A stretch of 64,000 nt of DNA from CAIWHR01 sp963779805 (GCA_963779805.1 CAVZZN010000003.1:558001-622000); one strand, 5' to 3'; numbered from the stretch's first letter, positions 35,424 through 46,143 are shown. Numbers and translations are program-made. Notes: generated by a model not told the origin, from the sequence alone.

Positions 35424-36777
35424 ATGACCCACATCATCCATCGCCAGATGCGCACGGCGCTGCCCGTCGCCGTGAGCGGCAAGGGCATCACGATCGTCGA
35501 CGCCGACGGCCGGGAATACCTCGACGCCTCGGGTGGCGCCGCCGTGTCGTGCCTCGGCCACGGCCATCCCGACGTGCTGCGCGCGATGCACGACCAGATC
35601 GATCGCCTCGCGTATGCGCACACGAGCTTCTTCACCACCGAGGTCGCCGAGGAGCTCGCCGATCACCTGATCGCGCACGCGCCGCCCGGCGTGTCGCACG
35701 TGTATCTCGTGTCGGGCGGCTCGGAAGCGATCGAAGCCGCGCTGAAGCTCGCGCGCCAGTACTTCGTGGAGATCGGGCAGCCGCAGCGCAAGCACTTCAT
35801 CGCGCGCCGCCAGAGCTATCACGGCAACACGCTCGGCGCGCTCGCGGTCGGCGGCAACGAATGGCGGCGCCAGCAGTTCGCGCCGCTGCTCATCCCGGTC
35901 ACGCACGTTGCGCCGTGCTACGAGTATCGCGATCGCCGCACGGGCGAGAGCGCCGACGCCTACGCCGCGCGCCTCGCCGCGGAGCTCGAGGCCGCGATCG
36001 ACGGCATTGGGCGCGCAGAACGTGATCGGCTTCGTCGCCGAGCCCGTCGTGGGCGCGACACTCGGTGCGGTGCCCGCGGTCCCGGGCTACTGGCGGCGCA
36101 TTCGCGACATCTGCGACCGCCACGGCATCCTGCTGATCGCCGACGAGGTGATGTGCGGCATGGGCCGCACCGGCACGTTGCACGCGCTCGAGCAGGAGGG
36201 CATCACGGCCGATGTCATGACGATCGCCAAGGGCCTCGGCGGCGGGTACCAGCCCATCGGCGGCGTGCTCGTGCAGCAGCGGGTGATCGAAGCCATCCGG
36301 AGCGGCAGCGGCTTCTTCCAGCACGGGCACACGTACATCGGCCACCCGGTGGCGTGCGCGGCGGCGCTGGCGGTGCAGAAGGTGATCGTGCGCGACGACC
36401 TGCTCGCGCGGGTGCGTGCGATGGGCGAGGTGCTGCGCGAGCGGCTCGTGGCCACGCTCGGGGAGCACCCGCACGTCGGCGACATCCGCGGCCGGGGCCT
36501 CTTCATGGGCGTCGAGCTCGTCGCCGATCGCGACAGCAAGGCGACGTTCGACCCGGCGCTGCGCCTGCATGCGAAGGTCAAGTCCGAAGCGATGGCGCGC
36601 GGCCTGATGGTGTATCCGATGGGAGGCACCATCGACGGCCGGCGCGGCGATCACGTGTTGCTCGCGCCGCCGTTCATCGTGACGCCGGGAGAGATCGACG
36701 AGATCGTCGTTCGCCTGCGCAGCGCGATCGATGCGAGCCTCGTGGCGGCCGGCGTGACGAAGGTGGCGCACGGCTGA
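35424..36777 (+). CDS. Class III (omega-amino acid) aminotransferase (one frameshift)
   Basis: A PLP enzyme of about 450 aa. DGREYLDASGGAAVSCLGHG, YLVSGGSEAIEAALKLARQY, RRQSYHGNTLGALAVGGN, LIADEVMCGMGRTGTLHALE and MTIAKGLGGGYQPIGGVLVQ (PLP lysine) are visible. One extra base near 36010 splits the gene; length is 3n+1. The stop overlaps the BKACE start as TGATG. Together the pair could deaminate an amino acid and cleave the resulting beta-keto acid. The amino donor is unknown. Confidence 0.9.
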
Positions 36778-37592
36778 TGGAGACACTGCCGGTCGTGATT
36801 GCGGTCGCGCCCAACGGTGCGCGCAAGAGCAAGGCCGATCATCGAATGCTGCCGATCACTGCGCCGGAGCTCGCGCAGTGCGCGCAGGACTGCCTCGCTG
36901 CCGGCGCGTCGATGCTCCATCTGCACGTGCGCGACGCCGAGGGCCGACACAGCCTCGATCCGGCCCACTACGAGGCCGGCATCGCCGCCATCCGCGAGCG
37001 CGTCGGCGACGCGCTCGTCCTGCAGGTCACGACCGAAGCCGCGGGCCGCTACTCGCCCGAGCAGCAGATGGCCTGCGCCGACGCGCTGCGCGCCGACGCG
37101 ATCTCGCTCGCCATCCGGGAGCTCTTCGCGCCCGGCGTGGACGAGGCGCGGGTCGGCGGCTTCCTCGAGCGTCTCGCCGCACGCGGCGCCCTCGTGCAGT
37201 ACATCGTCTATTCGCCGGCCGATGTCGCGCGCTGCGTCGCGCTGCACGCGCAAGGTCGCATCCCGCAGCGCGCGCCGCAGCTGCTGTTCGTGCTCGGCTC
37301 GTACGCGGAGAAGCGCAGCGGCACGCCTGCGGAGCTCGTGCCGATGCTCGGTGCGCTGCCACCCGGCTGGCGCTGGTCCGCATGCGCCTTCGGGCCGCTG
37401 GAACTGCGCTGCGCCGTCGCCGCCGCCGTGCTCGGCGGCAATGTGCGCGTGGGATTCGAGAACAACATCGAGCTGCCGTCCGGAGCGACGGCTGCCGACA
37501 ACGCCGCGCTCGTGAGGTGCACCGTCGAGGCCCTCGCGCCGCTCGGTCTTCGCCCTGCAACCCGCGCCGAAGCAATACGCCTGCTCGCATGA
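36777..37592 (+). CDS. BKACE family beta-keto acid cleavage enzyme
   Basis: A 271-residue TIM-barrel protein of the 3-keto-5-aminohexanoate cleavage enzyme (BKACE) family. These enzymes condense a beta-keto acid with acetyl-CoA and split it into acetoacetate and a new acyl-CoA. The zinc-binding HxH is in MLHLHVRDAEGRHSLDPAHY, and VQYIVYSPADVARC and GNVRVGFENNIELPSG follow the family pattern. The start overlaps the aminotransferase stop (TGATG). Family members use diverse beta-keto acids; the coupled transaminase suggests the acid arises from an amino acid imported by the adjacent TAXI-TRAP system. Confidence 0.9.
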   Translation: METLPVVIAVAPNGARKSKADHRMLPITAPELAQCAQDCLAAGASMLHLHVRDAEGRHSLDPAHYEAGIAAIRERVGDALVLQVTTEAAGRYSPEQQMACADALRADAISLAIRELFAPGVDEARVGGFLERLAARGALVQYIVYSPADVARCVALHAQGRIPQRAPQLLFVLGSYAEKRSGTPAELVPMLGALPPGWRWSACAFGPLELRCAVAAAVLGGNVRVGFENNIELPSGATAADNAALVRCTVEALAPLGLRPATRAEAIRLLA

Positions 37593-37680
37593 GCGCGCCG
37601 GGCCGTCCCAAGCGCGAATACCGGAGGGCGCAGCACGAAGGGTAGTCCAGTGGGCGCCGCGCCACGCCCCGTTCGCCAGC

Positions 37681-37708
37681 GTTGTCCCGAGGCATCGTTC
37701 GGGACAAC
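37681..37708. repeat. 10-bp perfect inverted repeat before the TAXI gene
   Basis: GTTGTCCCGA (37681-37690) and TCGGGACAAC (37699-37708) are perfect complements around 8 bases, 25 bases before the solute-binding protein ATG. There is no T tract. It could be an operator for an unidentified regulator or a processing hairpin between BKACE and the TAXI gene. Confidence 0.5.
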
Positions 37709-37732
37709 GCACACAACCGGAGGAAGTCGATC

Positions 37733-38722
37733 ATGACCCAGCTTCACCGCAGCACCCCTCGCGCGGCAACGATCGCCGCGTGCTTCGCCGTCGCCGCCGC
37801 CGTCTTCGCGCCGACGAGCGCGCTCGCGCAGCAGAAGTTCGTCACCATCGGCACCGGCGGCGTCACCGGCGTGTACTACGCCGTGGGCGGCGCGGTCTGC
37901 CGGCTCGTCAACAAGGATCGCGCCAAGACCGGCATCCGCTGCTCGGTCGAGTCGACGGGCGGGTCGGTCTACAACGTCAACACCATCAAGAGCGGCGAGC
38001 TCGATTTCGGCATGGCGCAGTCCGACGTGCAGTATCAGGACTACAACGGCACCGGGTCGTTCAAGCAGCCCGACAAGGACCTGCGCGCCGTGTTCTCGGT
38101 GCATCCCGAGCCGTTCACGCTCGTCGCCCGCAAGGAAGCCAACATCAGGAGCTTCGCCGACCTGAAGGGCAAGCGCGTCAACGTCGGCAATCCCGGCTCG
38201 GGGACGCGCTCCGCGATGGAGGAGCTCCTTGCGGCGGAGAACATGAAGCTGTCCGACTTCGCGCTCGCCTCGGAGCTCAAGGCCGACGAGCACGGCCCGG
38301 CGCTGTGCGACAACAAGATCGACGCGTTCTTCTACGGCGTGGGGCACCCGTCGGCGAACATCCAGGACCCGACGACAACCTGCGGTGCGAAGCTCGTGCC
38401 GCTCACCGACCCCAACATCGATGCCCTGGTGAAGAAGCACCCGTACTACGCCAAGGTGACGATTCCCGGCGGGATCTACGCCAACAACCCGCAGCCCACG
38501 CCGACGTACGGCGTGAGCGCGACGATGGTGACGTCGGCCAAGGTGCCGGCCGACGTGGTGTACACGATCACCAAGGCCGTGTTCGAGAACCTCGACGAGT
38601 TCAAGAAGCTCCATCCCGCGTTCGCCCACCTCTCGGCCGAGAACATGGTGAAGGACGGCCTGTCCGCGCCGCTGCACGAAGGCGCGGCGCGGTACTTCCG
38701 CGAGAAGGGCCTCATCAAGTGA
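37733..38722 (+). CDS. TAXI family TRAP solute-binding protein
   Basis: A 329-residue periplasmic protein with a signal peptide (AAVFAPTSALAQQ). The TAXI pattern includes TIGTGGVTGVYYAVGGAVCR, IRCSVESTGGSVYNVNTIKS and LKGKRVNVGNPGSGTRSAME. GGAGGAAG precedes the ATG by about 8 bases. Its stop overlaps the GTG of the fused permease as GTGA. TAXI proteins bind glutamate, glutamine or other carboxylates; the substrate here is unknown but likely feeds the aminotransferase/BKACE pair. Confidence 0.92.
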   Translation: MTQLHRSTPRAATIAACFAVAAAVFAPTSALAQQKFVTIGTGGVTGVYYAVGGAVCRLVNKDRAKTGIRCSVESTGGSVYNVNTIKSGELDFGMAQSDVQYQDYNGTGSFKQPDKDLRAVFSVHPEPFTLVARKEANIRSFADLKGKRVNVGNPGSGTRSAMEELLAAENMKLSDFALASELKADEHGPALCDNKIDAFFYGVGHPSANIQDPTTTCGAKLVPLTDPNIDALVKKHPYYAKVTIPGGIYANNPQPTPTYGVSATMVTSAKVPADVVYTITKAVFENLDEFKKLHPAFAHLSAENMVKDGLSAPLHEGAARYFREKGLIK

Positions 38723-41310
38723 GCCGCAACGTCGACGCAGGGACGCTGGTCCAGGAGGCCGACCTCGGGGGGCGCGTCCCCTCGGGGGCGGTACCGACAC
38801 GCGTCCTCGCGTGGACGTGCCTCGCGTGGTCGTTGCTGCAGCTGTGGTACGCGTCGCCGCTGCCCTTCACGTTCTGAACGTCTTCGTGCTGAACTCGACC
38901 GAGATGCGCTCGCTGCATCTCGGGTTCGGCCTGTTCCTCGCCTACCTCGCCTTCCCGTTCGCCAAGCGCTCGCCCCGCGATCGCATCCCCCTCCAGGACT
39001 GGGTGCTGGCGCTCGCGGGCGCGTTCTGCGGGGCTTATCTCTTCCTGTTCTACCGCGAGATCTCGACGCGCCCCGGCGAGCCGACGATGCTCGACATCGC
39101 GACCGCGGTGATCGGCATGGTGCTGCTGCTCGAGGCGACGCGCCGCGTGGTCGGACCGCCGCTCGCCGTCATCGCGCTCCTCATGCTCGGGTACGCGTTC
39201 GCGGGTACGTCACATGCCGGACGTGATCGCCCACAAGGGCGTGTCGCTCGTGAAGGCGGTGTCGCACTACTGGCTCACGACCGAAGGCGTGTTCGGCGTC
39301 GCGCTCGGCGTGTCCGCGAGCTACATCTTCCTGTTCGTGCTCTTCGGATCGCTGCTCGAGAAGGCCGGCGCCGGCAATTACTTCATCAAGGTGGCGTTCG
39401 CCTTCCTCGGCCACATGCGCGGCGGTCCGGCCAAGGCCGCCGTGGTGTCCTCGGGCCTGATGGGAATGATCTCGGGCTCGTCGGTCGCGAACGTCGTCAC
39501 CTGCGGCACGTTCACGATCCCGCTGATGAAGCGCGTGGGCTACTCCGGCGCAGAAGGCCGGCGCGATCGAGGTCGCCGCGGGCGTGGACGGCCAGATCAT
39601 GCCGCCGGTGATGGGCGCCGCGGCCTTTCTGATGGCGGAGTACGTCGGCGTTCCGTACTGCCGAGATCGTCAAGAACGCGTTCCTGCCGGCGATCATCTC
39701 CTATATCGCGCTCTTCTATATCGTGCACCTCGAGGCGTGCAAGGCGGGCATCGCCGGCATTGCCGCGCAGCACGGGCGTGCCGTGGCCCCGGCGGCTCCT
39801 GGGCATCGCTGCTCACGATCGCCGGCCTCGTCGTCCTCGCCAACGTCGTCTACTACGGTCTCGGCTGGATCAAGGGCGTCGCCGGGCCGGCGGCGATCTG
39901 GATGCATCCTCGTCCTCATCGCCGCGACGTATGTCGTGCTCGTGCGCCAGGTCGCGCGCGAGCCGGACCTTACGATCGACGATCCGAACGCACCGGTGCT
40001 GACGCTGCCGCCGCTCGGCCCGACGCTGCTCGCCGGCCTGCACTTCCTGCTGCCCGTGGTGCTGCTCATCTGGGCACTGCTCGTCGAGGACCTGTCGCCC
40101 GGGCTGTCCGCCTTCTACGCGACGGTGCTCCTCGTCGTGATCCTGCTCACGCAGAAGCCGCTGCTCGCGTTCTTCCGCAGCCAGCCGCTTCACTTCGGCA
40201 TCTATCGCGCGGGCTGGGACGATCTCATCGACGGCCTCGAGCGCGGTGCGCGCAACATGATCGGCATCGCGCTCGCCACCGCGGCCGCGGGCGTCGTCGT
40301 CGGCACGGTCTCGGTGACCGGACTCGGTCTGGTCATGACCGACTTCGTCGAGACCGTGTCGGCGGGCAACATCATCGCGATGCTGCGTTCTCGTCGCGTT
40401 CATCTGCCTGATGCTGGGCATGGGGATGCCGACGACGGCGAGCTACATCGTCGTGTCGACCCTGATGGCGCCGGTGGTGGTGGAGCTCGGCGCGCAATCC
40501 GGGCTCGTCGTTCCGCTCGTCGCGGTGCACATGTTCGTCTTCTACTTCGGACTCATGGCCGACGTGACGCCGCCGGTGGGTCTCGCCTCGTTCGCCGCGG
40601 CCGCGATCTCGCGCGCCGACCCCATCCGCACCGGCGCCACCGCGTTCTGGTACAGCAGTCGCACGTTGATCCTGCCGTTCATGTTCATCTTCAATCCGCA
40701 GCTGCTGATGATCGGGGTGGATTCGTGGTGGCAGCTCCTGCTGGTGATCGCGAGCGCGGTCGGCGCGATGCTGCTCTTCGCGGCCGGATCGCAGGGCTGG
40801 TTCCTCACGCGGAGCCGGTGGTACGAGTCGGTGCTGCTGCTCCTCGCCACGTTCACGCTGCTGCGGCCGGGCTTCTGGCTCGACATGATGCGAGCCGCGC
40901 TACGAGGTCGTGCCGCCGACAGACGCCTCGAGGCGCGCGCGGCCGATGCGCCGCCCGTCGGGCCTGCGCGTGCGGATCGAGGGCACGACGCTCGAAGGCA
41001 AGGACGTGAGCAAGATCGTGCTCCTGCCGCTCGGCGACACGGGCTCGGGCGCGCAGCGCATCGCGAAGGCGGGCCTGTCGGTGATGCAGACGGCCGCGGG
41101 GATGCAGGTGATGGCGGTGGCACTGCAACAGCCCGGCCGACAAGGCCGGCTTCGAGCAGGGCTTCACCATCACCGGCATCGAGGTCGAGCGCCAGCGCCC
41201 GGCCAAGGAATGGCTGTTCATCCCCGCCATCCTGCTGGTCGGCCTCGTCGTGCTGCTGCAGCGACGAACGACCTGCCGATCAACGCCGCCGCAGGCACGC
41301 ACCGGCGTAG
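38719..41310 (+). CDS. TRAP fused permease (TAXI type) with C-terminal DUF3394-like region, heavily frameshifted
   Basis: A fused DctQM-type permease of about 850 aa expected. Hydrophobic segments are readable in successive frames: MRSLHLGFGLFLAYLAFPFA, VFGVALGVSASYIFLFVLFG, SGLMGMISGSSVANVVTCGT, VDGQIMPPVMGAAAFLMAEY, LMLGMGMPTTASYIVVSTLM and FYFGLMADVTPPVGLASFAA. The soluble C-terminal part (LRVRIEGTTLEGKDVSKIVL) fits DUF3394. I count about nine shifts, near 38870, 39205, 39550, 39655, 39790, 39900, 40390, 40905 and 41135, with another likely near the end, so the stop (41310) is approximate. It starts by GTGA overlap with the TAXI gene. Either a decayed gene or an error-rich stretch. Confidence 0.8.
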
Positions 41311-41736
41311 CGACGCCGGCATTCGCAACCCTCGCCGACGCGGCCGCCGCCGCGCGGTGCAGCGGCAGGCGCCGAAGCGTCAGAAAGCGTGCGCGCGCCG
41401 TGCGCGGGAGCGCGGGCCGCTTGATCGGCGCGGGCGCCGGGCGCCGCGTGCGAGCGGCGCAGATCCGAGGTGATCGCGGCGGTCCACAGCCGACGCAGCG
41501 GCCGCGCATACTCGGCCCCGCCGCTCTCGCCCGCGAGCGCGAGACTGATCGCCTCCGTCCACTGCCGCCGCACGGATGCATCGACGGCGGGCTCGGCGCA
41601 CAGCGCCATCAGCTGCCCCAGCGTGGGACCGACGTCATCGCGGTGCACAATGCCAAGCTGGGCTTCGAGCACAGGCGAGGGTTTCCGGATCGCAGGCCGG
41701 CGAATTACGCTGCGAAGTGAGTGGCTTGCGCGGCAT
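41280..41736 (-). CDS. Hypothetical protein (one frameshift)
   Basis: Not recognised. The ATG at 41736 has GGAGGAA 5 bases upstream and reads MPRKPLTSQRNSPACDPETL. After one extra base near 41675 the frame continues VLEAQLGIVHRDDVGPTLGQ, LMALCAEPAVDASVRRQWTE, AISLALAGESGGAEYARPLR, RLWTAAITSDLRR. Third positions are strongly G/C in that frame, which supports coding. The total is 3n+1, as expected for a single insertion in a protein of about 151 aa. The last part is low-complexity Ala/Arg/Pro. It converges on the TRAP permease. No domain or signal peptide is evident. Confidence 0.5.
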
Positions 41737-42090
41737 CGATTCCTCCATGCAAGGCCACCGAGGAGGTCGGTCGGCGTCTGATGCGGGCAACTGCTTGTCG
41801 CGCTGCACGATCGCGCGTGCATTGCTGCGGACCTCGAATAAAAATTCTAGTCCGACATCGCAGTGCCCTGCACGACATTTCGCAACAAGAGTCGAATCGA
41901 GCAATCGTCAGCACTGCCGTCGGACGTGCTCACTTGCGGCATTGGACCGCGAGTCGTCGCGCCTGTTCCCGTGCGGCGACGTCTTTTCCCCCGGACAGGT
42001 GATTGCACCGCACGTCCGTTTCGCGGAGCATGTGGCACCGGGCGGCCTGCCGAAGGCCGCGCCGCGGCCCACCAACGACAAGGGGGTTAC
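41737..42090. other. Intergenic region, AT-richer than surroundings
   Basis: This 354-base gap between the divergent hypothetical gene and the lipoprotein holds no convincing gene. It contains the unusually AT-rich CGAATAAAAATTCTAG (41835-41850), a plausible promoter region, but I could not fix a -10/-35 pair. Confidence 0.4.
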
Positions 42091-42540
42091 ATGCGCCTCA
42101 GAACGCCGCTCGTTGCACTCTCACTCGCTGCAGCCGTGGCCGCGTGCAGCACGTTCGAAAGCAGGATGGCGCCGTCACGAGCGTCGTGTACGGGCGGCAT
42201 GTGCACGATCACCGTCACCGTCAGCGGGACAGGTGCCGATCGGGAGCTCAGCGTCGTTCCCGATCTGCTGGAGATGCAGGGTCGGCAGCCGGCGGAGATA
42301 CGTTGGGAGATCGGGACCCACGACGCCAACGATTACAGGTTTGACCGCAATGGCGTCGAATTCTACGAGCCCAAGATCTCGGGCCCGCAGTTCTCGAACC
42401 CGGGGCCCATTCAGGGCGGCAGGGCGTACCAGGTGCACAACGCGAACACCGATCACAACAAGCACCGCTACATGGTCCGGGTCTACGACCGTGACGGAAG
42501 CTTCGTCATCAAGGACCCGATCATCGCGAACGACAACTGA
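42091..42540 (+). CDS. Small lipoprotein of unknown function
   Basis: A 149-residue protein with a lipoprotein signal peptide (MRLRTPLVALSLAAAVAACS), where the Cys would be lipidated. AGGGGG lies 4-9 bases before the ATG. The mature part contains CTGGMCTITVTVSGTG and then an Ig/beta-sandwich-like pattern with YRFDRNGVEFYEPKISGPQF and HRYMVRVYDRDGSFVIKDPI. I know no named family. It is probably exported and anchored to the outer membrane. The gene is intact, and it is convergent with the cyclase gene. Confidence 0.75.
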   Translation: MRLRTPLVALSLAAAVAACSTFESRMAPSRASCTGGMCTITVTVSGTGADRELSVVPDLLEMQGRQPAEIRWEIGTHDANDYRFDRNGVEFYEPKISGPQFSNPGPIQGGRAYQVHNANTDHNKHRYMVRVYDRDGSFVIKDPIIANDN

Positions 42541-42561
42541 GCGGGAGCGGGTCGGTCCGGC

Positions 42562-45235
42562 TCAGCTCGGCGGCACGGGCATGCGGCCCGATGGGCGCCC
42601 CGCCTCCCGTGCGTCCTGCAGCCATGCAGCGGCGCGGGTCATGGCGTCACGATGATCCCAGGCCCCGCCGTTGCGGTAGCAATCGTCAAAGGCTTCGCCG
42701 CCGAGCATCGCGCGCGCCCTCGCAACGAACGGCGCCAGAAATGCTTCGTCTGCGGGATCCCGCTTCAATCCCGTCTCATCCGTACGCGCCTCGCTGGCCC
42801 CGAAAAAATCCGCAACGCGCGTCCATTCATCGCGGCTGCACGCAAGGCCCGCACAGACTTCGAGCATCGCCTTGCCGACGGGCTTGGAAGCAGTCTCGTC
42901 CGCGATGCCGCAGACCTCGAGCAGCATGGTCCGTGCATCGTCCAGCGCTCCCGCGCCTATCGCCACCATCGCGCGGTTCAGGAGATTGATGGCGATGCTC
43001 TCGCGGTCCTGCTGCTCGCGGGAAAGCGCGATCGCCTCGCAATACAGCGCATCGGCGTGCACGTAATCGCCTTCGACGCGATGCAACGCGCCGAGAAGGT
43101 TGAGCGCTGCCACGATCTCGCGCTTGTCGCCGCGCTGGCGGGCGAGGGCAAGTCCCTCGTCCAGTGTCGGGCGAGCCTTGGCAAGGTCTCCCTCGCCGAG
43201 CGCCGCCCAGCCCAGTGGTTGCAGGACTGCAGCGATCCGCACCGAGTCGCCCAGCTCGCGTGCGATGGCAAGGCTTTCCTCGAGGTGCGCTCGCCCCTGC
43301 GCGTAGTGTCCCGTGTAGCAGGCGAACTGGCCGGCGATCACGAGCGCGCGGCAGCGCAGCGCTGAATGGACCTGCACTTCGGAAAGCCCTTCGGTGATCG
43401 CCCGATAACCCAGGCCGAGCAGGCCGCGGTTGATCCAGTAGAACTTGGCCGCGCAGAGCATCGCGAGGCCCTGCTCGGGGTTACCGCCGGCACCCGCCCA
43501 CGCGTGCGCTGCGAGCAGATTCTCGCGCTCGGCATCGAGCCGCACGAGCCATGCACCTTGCTCCGGACCGACGAGGCCGGGACGGGCCGACTCGGCAAGG
43601 GTGGCGTAGCAGCCCAGATGTCGATCGCGAACCACGACCGCCTCGCCCAGATGCCACGAGGCGCTCCCGCGCATACTCGCGGACGGTTTCGAGCAGGTAG
43701 TAGCGCGACGGCATCCGGCTCGGCCGCCACGAGCGACTTGTCGACCAGGTTGCTCAGCAGGTCGAGCGACGTCGGCGGCGTCGATCGGATCGCCCGCGAG
43801 CACCGCCTCCGCAGCCTCGAGCGTCCAGCCGCCGGCGAACACCGCAAGCCGCCGGAACGCCACGCGCTCGGGCTCGGTCAGGAGGTCGTAGCTCCAGTCG
43901 ATGAGCGCGCGCAACGTGCGCTGGCGCGGCATCGCCGTGCGATCGCCGCCGGTGAGCAGACGGAAGCGATCGTCGAGGCGGCGCGCGATTTGCGCTGCGC
44001 TCAGGCTCCGCACGCGTGCGGCCGCGAGCTCGATGGCGAGCGGGATGCCGTCGAGCCGGCGACAGATCTCGGCCACACTCGCGGCATTGTCGGCCGTGAT
44101 CTCGAACGACGGCTGCGCCGCGAGCGCGCGATCGCGAAACAGCCGCACCGCGTCGCACTCCAGCACGGACTGCGCCGACACCGCGTGCCGCGCCGCGGGC
44201 ACCTGCGAGCGCCGGCACCTCGAGCACGCATTCGCCCGATACGTGCAGGCGCTCGCGGCTGGACGCGAGGATCGTGACGCCGGGCCCCGCCTGCAGCAGC
44301 GCGCGTACGAGCTCGGCGCAGGCTTGGACCACGTGCTCGCAGTTGTCCAGGATGACGAGCAGGCGCCGGTCCGCGACGAACTTCAGCACCGCCTCGAGCA
44401 CCGGTCGGCCCGCGTCCTCCTTCACGCCGAGCGCGCTCGCGAGCGCTTCCGGAACGCGCTGCGGATCGCTGATCGGCGCGAGCTCCACGAACCACGCGCC
44501 GTCCGGGAAGGAATCGAGCACGGCAGCCGCGAGATGGATCGAGAGTCGCGTCTTGCCGAGGCCGCCGGCGCCGGTCAGCGTGAGCATCCGCGTTGCGCCG
44601 AGCAGCGCCCTCGCCTGCGCGAGCTCGCGCTCGCGACCGACGAACGAAGTCACCTCCTGCGGCAGATTGTTGGGCGTCGCGGCGAGCGAGCGCAGCGGCG
44701 GGAACGCATCGCGCAGCGCCGGATGCAGCACCTGGTAGAGCTCTTCCGGATGGGTCATGTCGCGCAGGTGCACGCGTCCGAGATCGCGCAGCCGCACCTC
44801 GCGCGGCAGCCGCTCCTGCACCAGCGCCACGACGGCGCTCGAGAGCAGGATCTGGCCGCCGTGCCCCGCGCTCATGATCCGTGCGGCGCGGTTCACGGCG
44901 TGGCCGAAGAAGTCGTTGTCGCGGCGCTCGTTCACCCCGGCGTGGAGCCCGCAGCGCACGCGCAGCGGCAGGCCGCCCGTCGACTGCGGGTCGAGCAGGC
45001 TCACCTGCAGCTTCACCGCCGCGTCGAGCGCGTCGACCGGATCGTCGAACACCGCGTACATGCCGTCGCCGGTGGTCTTCACCACGGCCCCGTTCGACCG
45101 GGCGACGAGATCGCGCGCAAGGGCGTCGTGGGCCGCGAGGGCGCGCCGCATGCGCTCGGGTTCCTGCTCCCAGAGGCGCGTGCTGCCCTCGATGTCGGTG
45201 AACAGGAAAGTGGTGACGGCGGCGTGCTCGCTCAC
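42562..45235 (-). CDS. Class III adenylate/guanylate cyclase-AAA ATPase-TPR protein (about four frameshifts)
   Basis: A protein of about 890 aa. The N-terminal class III cyclase domain has TTFLFTDIEGSTRLWEQEPE (metal-binding Asp) and VVKTTGDGMYAVFDD. A central NB-ARC/AAA-like ATPase has TLTGAGGLGKTRLSIHLAAA (Walker A) and LLVILDNCEHVVQ (Walker B). The long C-terminal half has TPR-like helices (FACYTGHYAQGRAHLEESLA, LALARQRGDKREIVAALNLL). Shifts near 44200, 43760, 43690 and 43660 cluster at the ATPase-TPR boundary. The GTG start at 45235 overlaps the phosphoesterase stop as GTGA. Such proteins are thought to be regulators that may make cyclic nucleotides, but whether this one is active is not known. 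Confidence 0.85.
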
Positions 45236-45802
45236 GGTCGACCTCGCTCGAGGTGGATAGCGTACTCCACCGTCGCGCGCCGGAGTGCGGTGCGCGTTGC
45301 GACGATCGGTCCGCGCTGCGGCGCGCGCTCGTCGCGGGGCCACCGGGGCGGCACGTCCAGCGTCGATGCCCGCGTCCACCCGGTCGCGATCGATGGCGAG
45401 CTTCGCGATCGACACCGGCGAAAGCGCCGCGGTCCCGCACTGCCGGGATTGAGGTACAGCACGTCCCCGCGCCGCTGCACCAGGGCCGATGCGAGTGCCC
45501 GGCGATCACCACGCGGTGGCCGCACGCGGCCGGATCGAGCACGAGCGTCTTGAGGTCGTGAAGCACGTAGATCGACACCGCATCCAGGACGAGCACCGCG
45601 GTATCGGGGAGATCGCGCGCCCACGCACCGGTGTCGTTGTTGCCGCGCACGAGGGTGAGCGGCGCGATCCGCGAGGGCCTGCGGATGGAGGCGTTGCCGA
45701 TATCGCCGGCGTGCACGATGCGATCCACACCCGCCAGCGCTGCCAGGACTCGGGCCGCAGGAGGCCGTGCGTGTCGGCGATGACGCCGACGGTCCACTTC
45801 AC
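45232..45802 (-). CDS. Metallophosphoesterase, YfcE/MJ0936-like (about four frameshifts)
   Basis: A protein of about 189 aa with the calcineurin-like metal site: VGVIADTHGLLRPE, DRIVHAGDIGNASI, LVRGNNDTGAW, HRVVIAGHSHRP and VLYLNPGSAGPRRFR. The frame changes about four times; the total is 3n+1, consistent with four extra bases. The GTG start at 45802 overlaps the stop of the upstream monooxygenase and its stop overlaps the GTG of the cyclase, so all are coupled. The small YfcE-type enzymes are phosphodiesterases of uncertain substrate. Pairing with a cyclase invites the idea of cyclic-nucleotide turnover, but this is inference. Confidence 0.75.
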
Positions 45803-46143
45803 CGGTGGACGGTGCGGCTGTCTTGCGGTGCCTGCTCGCGCTCGTTCATCCCGTAATCGCGCAGCACGGACGCGACGCGCAGCCGGTAGTCGGCGAATAC
45901 GCCCGCGCGGCCCTTGCGCTGCATGCCCCGATGCGCTTCGAGCTCGCGCCAGCGGCGCACGGCGTCCTCGTCGCGCCAGAACGATATCGAGACGAGCTTG
46001 GTTGGGTCCGTGAGGCTCTGGAAGCGCTCGACCGAGATGAACCCGTCCACTTCCTGCAGCAGCGGCTTGAGCTGCGCCGCGAGTTCCAGGTATTCGTCCA
46101 TGCGGCCCGATGCGGGCCAGACTTCGAAAATGACAGCGATCAT
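45799..46143 (-). CDS. Antibiotic biosynthesis monooxygenase (ABM) domain protein
   Basis: A 114-residue dimeric alpha/beta-barrel protein with the ABM pattern: MIAVIFEVWPASGRMDEYLE, VDGFISVERFQSLTDPTKLV, SISFWRDEDAVRRWRELEAH. These small heme- or cofactor-free proteins often act as monooxygenases or as structural partners. The ATG overlaps the LLM gene stop as ATGA and its own stop overlaps the phosphoesterase GTG, placing it second in the four-gene operon. Substrate unknown. Confidence 0.85.
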   Translation of the reverse strand: MIAVIFEVWPASGRMDEYLELAAQLKPLLQEVDGFISVERFQSLTDPTKLVSISFWRDEDAVRRWRELEAHRGMQRKGRAGVFADYRLRVASVLRDYGMNEREQAPQDSRTVHR

